DNA from: CAZQXD01 sp964597315
GTDB lineage: Bacteria; Pseudomonadota; Gammaproteobacteria; Competibacterales; Competibacteraceae
NCBI GenBank assembly: GCA_964597315.1
Contig: CAZQXD010000004.1
Location: 1 to 64,000 of the forward strand
Length of the DNA stretch: 64,000 nucleotides
Direction of reading: 5' to 3'
Shown piece after piece: positions 1-8,298 of the stretch (the first letter of the stretch is position 1; every line of letters begins with the position of its first letter). The notes under the pieces are model-generated. The model was not told where the DNA came from. It ran no database searches and saw only the letters and a program-made list of their open reading frames with translations. The position numbers and the translations under genes are program-made.

Positions 1-2
1 GC

Positions 3-74
3 TCTTCGTCCAGCAGCGGCTCTTCGTCCAGCAGCGGCTCTTCGTCCAGCAGCGGCTCTTCGTCCAGCAGCGGT
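3..74 (+). repeat. 18-bp tandem repeat encoding SSSSSG
   Basis: Four consecutive 18-bp units, nearly identical (the last ends ggt instead of ggc), each encode Ser5-Gly. The array continues off the left edge, so its copy number is unknown. The unit is a multiple of three, so slippage would change linker length without breaking the frame. Confidence 0.9.
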
Positions 75-539
75 AGCGATTCCTCGTCCAGCAGCTCCAG
101 CGGCGGTAGCAGTGGTAGTGACGCCTGCCCGGATGTGGATGGTGTCACGGTGGTAAACGTGACGGTGTCCAATCCACAGGTCACGATCAAGAGCGGACAA
201 ATTCTGGCGTACCAGTTTAAGGCGGGCTCACGTAAAGCCGCTGGGGCTATTGCCTGGGCAACTTTGCCAGGCACTAGCAATAGCGAGAAAATGGGTACAT
301 TCAATGAGTGTCCCGGGGTATTCGATGTGAGCGGTCTGGAGAGGATTCAGCAGTTTGCGTGTATGAAGTCCGGAGAATTGAGCGGAGTATCCTACAGCGA
401 AAGCTTCGGTAACATAAGCACCTGCAAGATTGATCCCGACAAGACCTATTACTTCAACCTCAAAAATGGCAGCACCCGCTTGCCCGGCAAGGACACCTGC
501 ACTAGCGGCACCTGCGGAGCCATCCTGCAAATATATTGA
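3..539 (+). CDS. Secreted Ser/Gly-repeat protein, 3' part only
   Basis: The reading frame is open from the window edge, so the true start lies outside. It begins with a low-complexity linker of Ser-Ser-Ser-Ser-Ser-Gly units followed by mixed Ser/Gly, then a globular domain of about 140 residues with six Cys (DACPD, NECPG, FACMK, STCKI, DTCTSGTCG), which suggests disulfide bonds and export. The linker resembles spacers used to hold a domain away from a surface anchor or a catalytic module. I do not recognise the C-terminal domain. A good intrinsic terminator follows 24 bp after the stop, so this ends its transcription unit. Function unknown; the frame is well supported by the repeat and the terminator. 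Confidence 0.75.
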   Translation, partial: SSSSSGSSSSSGSSSSSGSSSSSGSDSSSSSSSGGSSGSDACPDVDGVTVVNVTVSNPQVTIKSGQILAYQFKAGSRKAAGAIAWATLPGTSNSEKMGTFNECPGVFDVSGLERIQQFACMKSGELSGVSYSESFGNISTCKIDPDKTYYFNLKNGSTRLPGKDTCTSGTCGAILQIY

Positions 540-562
540 TCCATCCGAAGTTGTGTCTATAC

Positions 563-588
563 AACGCCCGCCTTTCGGCGGGCGTTTT
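563..588 (+). terminator. Intrinsic terminator after the Ser-repeat gene
   Basis: A perfect 10-bp stem (AACGCCCGCC / GGCGGGCGTT) with a TTTC loop is followed by further T. It sits 24 bp after the preceding stop codon. Confidence 0.85.
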
Positions 589-688
589 GCTAAGCGCTTG
601 TTTAACCCGGTAGCGTCGGATATTCTTGCCCGCTCAGTTAGGTATTCCGCCTATCGTTTTGCCAGTTTGAACATGATCAGGACAGTGC

Positions 689-1630
689 ATGAAAACCAGG
701 TTGCTTCTTGTCATTATGTATATAGGTATAGCGTCGGTTGCAACAGCCCATGGGGCTGAGGAAACAGCGGCCTCCGTCCAAATAGAAGAAAACCCGGTCC
801 TGTTGAAGGATGATCAAGTTACGGTTACTCGCCGGTATTTAGAGGCCGAATTAATAAAACTCCCAAAAAATCAAAGACAAAATTTCCTTGCTAACCCTGA
901 TCGAATCTGGGGGTTGCTGGTCAATTTATATCTGCAAAAAAAGCTTGCTACGGAGGCGAAGAGTGAAGGACTGGATAAAGAACCCTTCGTGCGCCAGCAG
1001 ATCGAAGTGGCCACCGATGATGTTCTCGCCAGGTCTCGGATGCGGCAACTTATCGAGCAGGCGGACAAGCCGGATTTTGAGGCATTGGCGAAAGAAACCT
1101 ATCAGGTGGAGCCGACTCGGTTTGAGCAACCAGAAAAAATTCGTATTTCGCACATCCTGATCGGTATCGAAAAACGCAGTGAAGAAGAAGCCCGGGCAAA
1201 GGCCGAGGAGGTGCTGGCCGCTGTGAAAAAAGGTGAGCAATCGTTCATCGCCTTAGCCGCAGAATACTCCGAAGATCCATCCGTGCAGCGTAACGGCGGG
1301 GATTTAGGGTTTTTTGTTCGAGGGCAAATGGTGCCTCCGTTTGAAGAGGCGGCATTCGCCTTGCATAAACCTGGTGAGATAAGCCCCTTGGTCAAGACCC
1401 GCTTCGGCTACCATATCTTACGTTTGGAGGCTCGGGAGAAAGCCCGCAAGTTGAGTTTCGACGAAGTCAAGTCGCAGCTTATGGAAGACCTGAAGACGCG
1501 CCACGAGACCAGCGTCCACGGTGAAAAAGTAACCCAACTAAAAAAACTGGAAAACGTCGAAATCAACGGCGAGGCTATCAAGGCGCTGACGTCGAACCTG
1601 CAAGCTCATGAACCCGAGACCAATCCCTAA
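689..1630 (+). CDS. Periplasmic parvulin-type peptidyl-prolyl isomerase (PpiC/SurA-like)
   Basis: The 313-residue product has an N-terminal signal peptide (hydrophobic stretch to about residue 22, ending AHGAEE), a helical chaperone-like region at about 30-145 and a rotamase domain at about 148-250 (ISHILIG, then EYSEDPS, NGGDLGFF, VKTRFGYHIL). These are the hallmarks of secreted parvulins that isomerise X-Pro bonds and help fold exported proteins. It precedes the Wzm/Wzt exporter genes on the same strand with a 24-bp gap. Parvulins also occur in some exopolysaccharide loci (EpsD-type), so a role in assembling the export machinery is possible but inferred. Family assignment is firm; the client is unknown. 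Confidence 0.88.
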   Translation: MKTRLLLVIMYIGIASVATAHGAEETAASVQIEENPVLLKDDQVTVTRRYLEAELIKLPKNQRQNFLANPDRIWGLLVNLYLQKKLATEAKSEGLDKEPFVRQQIEVATDDVLARSRMRQLIEQADKPDFEALAKETYQVEPTRFEQPEKIRISHILIGIEKRSEEEARAKAEEVLAAVKKGEQSFIALAAEYSEDPSVQRNGGDLGFFVRGQMVPPFEEAAFALHKPGEISPLVKTRFGYHILRLEAREKARKLSFDEVKSQLMEDLKTRHETSVHGEKVTQLKKLENVEINGEAIKALTSNLQAHEPETNP

Positions 1631-1654
1631 AGTGTATTTGTCGATGTTGCGCAT

Positions 1655-2530
1655 ATGGCATGGCATTCAGAGCGCCACGGGCCTTTGGACGGCCAGGGTC
1701 CCAGACACAACCCGCTCGCTAATCCACTAGGTCCGATTGTGGCTGTTCTGTCCACGGCCTGGCGCCTACGCTGGTTGTTACGGCTCTTTTTATCCCGTGA
1801 AATCAACAACCGTTACCTAGGCAGCATCAGCGGCAGCTTTTGGGTTTTCGTCCAGCCCCTGGTCCAGCTCGCCATCTACGGTTTCGTGTTCCGGGTGATC
1901 TTCAAGGTCCGCTTCCCGGAACTGGGTGACCACGGCTTTCTGGTGTTCGTGGCCGTGGCCTTGTGGCCCTGGCTGGCCTTCTCCGAGGGCCTGCAACGGG
2001 CCACGGCCGCAGTCCAGGGCAATGCCGATCTGATCAAAAAGGTGAATCTGCCCAAGGAACTGCTGGTGGTGGCGGCGGTGGGGGCGGCATATGCCGTGCA
2101 TCTGACCGGCTATCTGGTGGTGATTCTGCTGCTGTTTCTGCTGGGCAATCCCATCGCTCCCCTGGCCTTGCCTCTGGTGCTGTTGCTGTGGGGGGTGCAG
2201 TTTGTGCTGACGCTCGGCTTGGGTCTGATGCTGGCGGCCTGTCAGGTGTTTCTGCGCGACCTGGAGCATGTGGTGATGCCTGTATTAATGATGGGCTTTT
2301 ACGCCACCCCGATTCTCTATCCCCAGACTCTGGTGCCGGAATCCCTGCAACTGGCCATGAACGCCAATCCCATGGCCTATTTCGTGGAGCGGGCGCGGGA
2401 TTTACTGCTTAATCAGCATTGGATGTTGGGCTGGCCCGATGCCCTGGCGTTCTGCATCAGCGCGGTTCTGTGTTATCTTGGCTGGCGTTTTTTTCGTCGT
2501 TGTTCCCATCGTTTCGAGGACTTTTTGTGA
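1655..2530 (+). CDS. wzm: Polysaccharide ABC exporter, permease subunit (Wzm-like)
   Basis: This 291-residue ABC-2-type permease has about six membrane segments and the family signature after the first one (LSREINNRYLGSISGSFW). Wzm-type permeases move lipid-linked O-antigen or related glycans across the inner membrane with an ATPase partner. The partner gene follows immediately, its GTG start overlapping this stop codon (GTGA). The first 30 residues before the conserved region look non-conserved, and no strong ribosome-binding site is seen at the chosen ATG, so the true start could be slightly internal. Family confidence is high; the exported glycan is not known. Confidence 0.9.
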   Translation: MAWHSERHGPLDGQGPRHNPLANPLGPIVAVLSTAWRLRWLLRLFLSREINNRYLGSISGSFWVFVQPLVQLAIYGFVFRVIFKVRFPELGDHGFLVFVAVALWPWLAFSEGLQRATAAVQGNADLIKKVNLPKELLVVAAVGAAYAVHLTGYLVVILLLFLLGNPIAPLALPLVLLLWGVQFVLTLGLGLMLAACQVFLRDLEHVVMPVLMMGFYATPILYPQTLVPESLQLAMNANPMAYFVERARDLLLNQHWMLGWPDALAFCISAVLCYLGWRFFRRCSHRFEDFL

Positions 2531-3738
2531 CCGAATCCAGACCTGTTCTGGTACGCCTTGAAGACATCGGCAAACGCTATCCCAAAGTCTCCCAGTCCTC
2601 AGACCGTCTACGGGCCCTCTGGTCCGCCCTGCGTAGACAAACGGACGGGCCAGCCCATGTGATCCTGGATGGGATCGACCTGGAAGTCAGGCGGGGCGAG
2701 TCCCTGGGCGTGATCGGTGAGAATGGCGCCGGCAAGTCCACCCTGCTGAAAACCATCGCTGGGGTGCTGACCCCCACCCGTGGCCGGATTCAGGTAAACG
2801 GTCGGGTCGGGGCGCTCCTGGAACTGGGCGCCGGTTTCCACCCCGAATACACGGGCCGGGAGAATATCCGCCTGGCGGCGGCGTTGATGGGCCTACACGG
2901 GGATGAACTGGAGCGCAAGCTGCCGGAGATCGTCGCCTTCGCGGATATCGGCGACTATATCGACGAACCCACCAAGCATTATTCCTCCGGCATGGTGGTG
3001 CGCCTGGGTTTTGCCCTGATTACCGTGGCCGACCCCGAACTGCTGATCACCGACGAGGTGCTGGCGGTGGGGGACGAGTCCTTCCAGAAAAAGTGTATCC
3101 GTTGGATGGAGAACTATCTGGCCAACGGCGGCACCTTGTTGCTTTGCTCACACAGCATGTTTCATATCCAGAAGCTGTGCCGCCACGCCTGTTGGATTCA
3201 CCATGGCCGCATCCGCCGCTACGGGGATGCTTTCGAGGTGACCCGGGAGTATCTGGCTTACCACGAGAGCAAAACCCGCAACAGCGACAAAGACCCGCCC
3301 CGGGCCATGGATTCCGGGGCCGATTACCGGGTGGCGAGCCTATGGCTGATGGGCCAGGACGAGGACACCGAACTGGAACTGCCCATGGGCGCGGACCTGG
3401 AGATCATCGGCCGTTTGTATTCCCCCGACGACCGGGCGCCGGTGGTGGCCGTGGGTATCGTCCGAGCCAACGACGTGCCGGTATATGGCGTCACCTCCGA
3501 TACTGAAGGCTTCCAGCCCAATCGTCTGGAGCCGGGCTGCTATGGCTTTGCCATGATCCTGCCCAACCTGGCCCTGCTGCCGGGTAAATACACTTTGCGG
3601 GTTCACGCCCTAGACCCGGAGGGACTGCGGGTCTTCGACACCGTGGAACGGGCGTTTTACGTGGTGGGCCGGACCCGGGAACTGGGTTTCTGTCGTTTGC
3701 CCCACGCCTGGTCGCCCCACGGCTCGCCGGCGGGGTGA
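2527..3738 (+). CDS. wzt: Polysaccharide ABC exporter ATPase with C-terminal glycan-binding domain (Wzt-like)
   Basis: The 403-residue product has a nucleotide-binding domain with Walker A (GENGAGKST), signature motif (YSSGMVVRLGFAL), Walker B (LLITDEVLAVGDE) and a switch His (LCSHSM). About 150 C-terminal residues form a beta-rich domain (from about DYRVASLWL) like the Wzt C-terminal domain, which in O9a-type systems recognises the capped glycan end. The start is taken as the GTG overlapping the wzm stop, because the frame upstream lies within wzm. A methyltransferase-containing fusion follows in the cluster, fitting the known model in which a terminal modification is read by Wzt. That link is inferred. 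Confidence 0.92.
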   Translation: MTESRPVLVRLEDIGKRYPKVSQSSDRLRALWSALRRQTDGPAHVILDGIDLEVRRGESLGVIGENGAGKSTLLKTIAGVLTPTRGRIQVNGRVGALLELGAGFHPEYTGRENIRLAAALMGLHGDELERKLPEIVAFADIGDYIDEPTKHYSSGMVVRLGFALITVADPELLITDEVLAVGDESFQKKCIRWMENYLANGGTLLLCSHSMFHIQKLCRHACWIHHGRIRRYGDAFEVTREYLAYHESKTRNSDKDPPRAMDSGADYRVASLWLMGQDEDTELELPMGADLEIIGRLYSPDDRAPVVAVGIVRANDVPVYGVTSDTEGFQPNRLEPGCYGFAMILPNLALLPGKYTLRVHALDPEGLRVFDTVERAFYVVGRTRELGFCRLPHAWSPHGSPAG

Positions 3739-4685
3739 CGGGGATGGCCTTGCTGCCGGATTCGCTGCGGGGCGAGTTGCGGGACTTCCGGGAATTGGTG
3801 CTGATCCCGGGGCTGGCGGCGCTACTGCCCTGGTCCCTGGGGTTTCGGCTGTTGCGGCGGCTGGCCCAGTGTTCCTGGTTGTTCCGATCCCAGACCGAGC
3901 TGGCCCTGGCGGGAGCGCAAACGCTGTCCACGGTGGCGGACCCTCAGTCCTGGGCACGGGATTTCCGGCTGCTGCAACTGGTGGATCAGGCGGACCTGTA
4001 CCTGTCCCTGACCCGCTCCGACCGCTGGCTGGATCGCCATATGACGGTGCAAGGGGGGCCGTGGCCTACGGGCGAGACGCCGTTTCTGGCCATTACCTTC
4101 CATTGGGGGACCGGGCTATGGTGTTTTCGCCACCTGCGCCGACACGGGGTGGAGGCGGCCTGCCTGTTCCGGTATTTCGACGCCGCCACCCTGCCGGGGC
4201 AGCGGGTGCGGATGCGCTATTATGGCTGGCGGGTGCGGGAGGTGGAGCGGGGCGGGAACACCCCGGCGGTGTTTACCGGGCGCAGCAATATCGGCGCCCT
4301 GATTCGAACCTTGGAGCAGGGTAAATCGGTGGTGGCGCTGCTGGACGTGCCACCCGATCCCGGAACCCCGAGCCTCGACACCCGGTTGCTGGGGCGCCGG
4401 GCCTGGCTGCCCCGGGGGCTGGTTCGGTTCGCCGTAAGCCGAAAAATTCCAGTGGTGGCCTTTACCATCGGCGTGGATCGGGCAACGGGACAGCGGTTGC
4501 TGTCCATCCAAGGACCCTTGCCCAATGCCAATGAGCAGGCGTTGCTGGATGCGCTGTCGGGTTTGCTGGAGCAGGCGCTGGGTGCGGACCCGGCGGCCTG
4601 GCATTTCTGGGGTCATGCCCACGGGTTTTTCAGTCCGCAAGAGACGGGTGGGTCAGCCCCAGCCGAGGCTGTCACCCAGGTGTAA
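3735..4685 (+). CDS. Putative LpxL/HtrB-like acyltransferase
   Basis: A protein of about 316 residues whose start (GTG; an ATG lies nine bases further on) overlaps the wzt stop, implying translational coupling. The central part resembles the lysophospholipid/lipid A acyltransferase fold: a His-containing motif after a hydrophobic strand (AITFHWGTGLW), then RTLEQGKSVVALLDVPPD, where LpxL-type enzymes have a G-x-x-D-like substrate motif, and VVAFTIGVDR. The classical HX4D box is not clearly present. It may acylate a lipid carrier, lipid A or the exported glycan. Family-level call only; the exact substrate is unknown. Confidence 0.6.
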   Translation: MTGMALLPDSLRGELRDFRELVLIPGLAALLPWSLGFRLLRRLAQCSWLFRSQTELALAGAQTLSTVADPQSWARDFRLLQLVDQADLYLSLTRSDRWLDRHMTVQGGPWPTGETPFLAITFHWGTGLWCFRHLRRHGVEAACLFRYFDAATLPGQRVRMRYYGWRVREVERGGNTPAVFTGRSNIGALIRTLEQGKSVVALLDVPPDPGTPSLDTRLLGRRAWLPRGLVRFAVSRKIPVVAFTIGVDRATGQRLLSIQGPLPNANEQALLDALSGLLEQALGADPAAWHFWGHAHGFFSPQETGGSAPAEAVTQV

Positions 4686-4721
4686 AGCTCTGGGCGTGGC
4701 GAGGTCAGTAACGGGTATCCA

Positions 4722-7700
4722 ATGATGAAAGACATTACCGCGTCCACGCAACTGGAGTTCACCGGCGAACGTTTCGTACCAGAGTGTGTCCGGGAGATCT
4801 GGCACGAACACTGGCACCGCTATACCTTCGCCGCGCCCTATGTGGCCGGGGGGCGGGTGCTGGACGTGGCCAGCGGCGAGGGCTATGGGGCCGCCCTGCT
4901 GGCCGAGCATGCCCACATGGTCGTGGGCATCGACCTGTCGGAACAGGCTGTCCGCCATGCCCGGCGCCGTTATCAGGACAAGCCCAATCTCCACTACCTG
5001 GCAGCGAGCTGCGACAGCCTGCCCCTGGCCGATGGCTGCATGGACGTGGTGGTGTCCTTCGAGACCATCGAACACATCCACACCCAGCGGGAAATGCTGG
5101 CCGAACTGGGCCGGGTGCTGGCCGCCGACGGCCTGCTGATCATGTCCTCCCCCAATAAAAAAACCTATAGCGACGATACCGGCTATCACAACGAATTCCA
5201 TGTCCGGGAACTGTACCTGGACGAGTTCGTGGCGTTGTTAAAGGAACAGTTTCCCGCCGTCCGGCTACTGGGTCAGAAACTGCTGTTCCAGTCGGCCTTG
5301 TGGCCCCTGGACAAGACCGCCTCCAAGGCCCGGCTCACGGCCGGGGAGACGGACCGCTTCGCTCTCGACGCGCCCATGCCCCACGAGGCCCTGTATTTCA
5401 TGGCGGTTTGCGCCCGGGACGAGGCCCGCCTGGCGGACTTGGGCCTGGACGACACCCTGTGGTTGCTGACCGAGACCACGGAGTCCGTCTACCGGGATTA
5501 TCAACAGGTCACCCGGGACAGGGATCGGTACCGAGGCCAGCGCAACGAACTACGCCTCCAAAGCGATCAGTTGCGGGAGCATCGGGACGCCCTGGAAGCC
5601 CGGCGGGTGGAACTGGAAGCCCTGGCCCACGGCCTGTTCGCCCAGCGCGACGATCTGCAAAGCCGGAATGCCCACCTGGAAACCGAACTGTTTCAGGCGC
5701 GCCATGACGAAGAACGACTCAGGGGCGAACTAGCCCACAAGGACCAATCCCTGGCCCATCAGGCCGAGGAGCTAGCCGAACTGCGGCGGATGCTGGCTGA
5801 GATTCATGCCTCCACCATCTGGCGCTGGTCCCGGCCCTATGTGCGGCTGATGTCCGCACTGCGCCGTCGGTCGCGCCCCGAGCCGCCGTCTGCCGTCCCG
5901 GCGCCCCGCTTCCGGTCCCGACCGGTGGAGTTGAGGGTGGACGTGATCGTGCCGGTATACCGGGGTCTTACCGAGACCCGTACCTGCCTGGACAGCCTGT
6001 TGGCCGCCGAGCCAGCCCTGCCCCATGAGTGTATCGTCATCGACGATGCCAGCCCGGAACCGGCCCTGTCCGCCTATCTGCTGGAGTTGGCCCAAACCGG
6101 GAAAATTACTTTGCTGGTCAACCCTGAAAACCTGGGCTTCGTGGGCACTGTCAATCGGGGCATGACCCTGCACCCGGAGCATGACGTGGTGCTGTTGAAC
6201 AGCGATACTCGGGTGAGCGGCGACTGGCTGGACCGGCTGGCGGACTGCGCCTATAGCGACCCCGCTGCCGCCACCGCCACGCCCTTGTCCAACAACGCCA
6301 CCATTTGCAGCTATCCCCGGTTTTGCGAGGACAACCCCCTGCCGGGCGGGGCTAGCACTGCCGAACTGGATGCCCTGTGCCGAACCGTCAACCCTGGCCG
6401 GACCGTGGAGATACCCACGGCGGTGGGCTTTTGCATGTATATCCGCCGGGACTGCCTGGACCAACTGGGCCTGTTCGACGCCGAGCGTTTCGGCAAAGGT
6501 TACGGGGAGGAAAACGACTTCTGTATGCGCGCCGGGGCGACGGGCTGGAAACATCTGCTGTGCGCCGACACCTTTGTCTATCATAGCGGCGGGGTGAGCT
6601 TTGCCGAGACCCAGTCTCCGCGTCAGCGGGAAGCCATCCAGGTGATGCGTCGGCTGCATCCCCACTACGAAACCCAGGTGCAACGCCATATCCTCGCCGA
6701 CCCGGCCCGGCCCTTGCGCCTGGCCTTGGACGCGGCGCGATTGCTGGCCCTCAAGCAGCCGCTGGTGCTATTCGTGCTTCACGCCAGCGGCGGTGGCACC
6801 GAAAAACACGCCCGGGATCTGGCCCGGTTGTTCGCCGGACGGTTGGAGGTGCTGCTGCTTCAACCTGGGGATACCGGCTATCACGAGCTGAGCTGGCTGG
6901 GAGAGGGGGAGAGCTTCCGGCTGTACTTCCGGTTGCCCGAGGATTATCCCCGGTTGCGGGAGCTGCTGCGGGGACTGGGTCTGGGACGGGTGCATTTCCA
7001 TCATCTCCAGGGCATCGACCCGGCGCTGCTGCAACTGCCGGACGAACTGGGCCTGCCCTATGACTTCACGGTCCACGATTACTATATTTTATGCCCTCAG
7101 ATCAGCCTTACCGGGGTGCGGGGGCAGTATTGTGGTGAACCCGACGAGGCTGGCTGCAATCGCTGCCTACGGCTACTGCCGGCCCCTGGCAAGGTGGACA
7201 TCGGCGCCTGGCGGCGGCAACACGCGACACTGGTGGATAAGGCCGCCCGGGTGTTCGCTCCCAGCCGGGATGTAGAGGCCCGGGTGCTGCGGCATTTCCC
7301 CCGGGCCGAGGTGATCGTGGCTCCCCATCCCGAGGAGAAGGCCCTGGACCGGCCGCCGACCCCCCGGTCCCTGGCCGCCGATCAGCCCTTGCGGATTGCC
7401 GTGCTGGGAGCCTTGGGACCGGCCAAGGGGCCGGATTTACTGGAACGCTGCGCCCTGGATGCCGAATATCGGGATCTGCCTCTGGATTTCCAGTTGCTGG
7501 GCTATGCCTATCGCACGTTGATAGAGCGGCCCCGGAGTCGGCTCACCGTGCATGGCGCCTATCAAGACGACGAACTAGACCGTCTGCTCGGGGAGCTAAA
7601 ACCCCATTTGGTGTGGTTCCCCGCCCAGTGTCCAGAGACCTACAGCTATACTTTAAGCGCCTGTCTGCGCAACGGGTTGCCAGTGGTGGCTCCGAACCTC

Positions 7701-8135
7701 GGGGCGTTTCCAGAGCGTCTGGCCGGCAGAGCCTGGAGTTGGATACGGCCCTGGCGGGAGGAGGCGGGGACCTATAACGACTTTTTCATGACCGTGCGCG
7801 CCGGGCATTTCGCCACCGGCATTGCGCCTCGGCCCCCGGCTGGAGAGCCATCGCTGGCGGCGTTCCACTACCAGGCTGATTATCCAGAGCCACTAGTCCC
7901 ACCAGATCAGGGTGCCCGTGCCGACCTGGATGAGCTGCGAGCGATCCTGGGGAACCACGCTTACCCCCGCGCCACAGACGGGCCGCCGTTGGGTTCCCTG
8001 CCGACCCAGGCCCGGCTGTTGCCCCTGATCCGCAGACTGCGGGCGGCGCCGGTGATGCGCTGGGTGGTGCGTGGCATCCCCCTGGCATGGCAGACCCGCT
8101 GGAAATACTGGTTTTTGGGCCGGACGCCGCCATGA
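4722..8135 (+). CDS. Multidomain methyltransferase, GT2 and GT4-like glycosyltransferase fusion
   Basis: An 1137-residue cytoplasmic polypeptide with four parts. Residues about 15-210 are a class I SAM methyltransferase (VLDVASGEGYGAALLAE, then VVVSFETIEHI). Residues about 260-355 are a charged coiled coil ending in the STIWRWSRP motif often seen before glycosyltransferase domains. Residues about 404-640 are a GT2 glycosyltransferase (VDVIVPVYRG, nucleotide-binding IDDAS, VVLLNSDT, EENDFCMR). From about 678 there is a GT4-type domain (LHASGGGTEKHARDL, then APSRDVEARVL and CPETYSYTLSACLRNG). The architecture suggests one enzyme that extends and caps a surface glycan next to its Wzm/Wzt exporter; domain calls are firm, pathway order is inferred. 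Confidence 0.88.
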   Translation: MMKDITASTQLEFTGERFVPECVREIWHEHWHRYTFAAPYVAGGRVLDVASGEGYGAALLAEHAHMVVGIDLSEQAVRHARRRYQDKPNLHYLAASCDSLPLADGCMDVVVSFETIEHIHTQREMLAELGRVLAADGLLIMSSPNKKTYSDDTGYHNEFHVRELYLDEFVALLKEQFPAVRLLGQKLLFQSALWPLDKTASKARLTAGETDRFALDAPMPHEALYFMAVCARDEARLADLGLDDTLWLLTETTESVYRDYQQVTRDRDRYRGQRNELRLQSDQLREHRDALEARRVELEALAHGLFAQRDDLQSRNAHLETELFQARHDEERLRGELAHKDQSLAHQAEELAELRRMLAEIHASTIWRWSRPYVRLMSALRRRSRPEPPSAVPAPRFRSRPVELRVDVIVPVYRGLTETRTCLDSLLAAEPALPHECIVIDDASPEPALSAYLLELAQTGKITLLVNPENLGFVGTVNRGMTLHPEHDVVLLNSDTRVSGDWLDRLADCAYSDPAAATATPLSNNATICSYPRFCEDNPLPGGASTAELDALCRTVNPGRTVEIPTAVGFCMYIRRDCLDQLGLFDAERFGKGYGEENDFCMRAGATGWKHLLCADTFVYHSGGVSFAETQSPRQREAIQVMRRLHPHYETQVQRHILADPARPLRLALDAARLLALKQPLVLFVLHASGGGTEKHARDLARLFAGRLEVLLLQPGDTGYHELSWLGEGESFRLYFRLPEDYPRLRELLRGLGLGRVHFHHLQGIDPALLQLPDELGLPYDFTVHDYYILCPQISLTGVRGQYCGEPDEAGCNRCLRLLPAPGKVDIGAWRRQHATLVDKAARVFAPSRDVEARVLRHFPRAEVIVAPHPEEKALDRPPTPRSLAADQPLRIAVLGALGPAKGPDLLERCALDAEYRDLPLDFQLLGYAYRTLIERPRSRLTVHGAYQDDELDRLLGELKPHLVWFPAQCPETYSYTLSACLRNGLPVVAPNLGAFPERLAGRAWSWIRPWREEAGTYNDFFMTVRAGHFATGIAPRPPAGEPSLAAFHYQADYPEPLVPPDQGARADLDELRAILGNHAYPRATDGPPLGSLPTQARLLPLIRRLRAAPVMRWVVRGIPLAWQTRWKYWFLGRTPP

Positions 8136-8298
8136 CCAAGGGCCAGTGATTTATCCTGGCTATCGGCAGATAGCGGTGTGTGGGAGCCGACCATGTTCAC
8201 CCCGCACCCCATCGGTTTTGCCCCTGACGCAGGGATGGCGAAACCCAGGATTGGCCTGATAGCCTTCGAGGCAACGAGACAGCCAAAGGTAGCAGCCG

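Noticed and set aside
3..74. CRISPR-like array
   Set aside because: The 18-bp units are contiguous without spacers and encode Ser-Ser-Ser-Ser-Ser-Gly in frame with a downstream protein.
8136..8298. Possible cyclic-di-GMP (GEMM) riboswitch before the RRE-like gene (GACGCAGGG, GCGAAACCC, GGTAGCAGCCGATG)
   Set aside because: Pieces resemble GEMM motifs, but the order is wrong and the GAAA-capped hairpin between the two conserved segments is missing.
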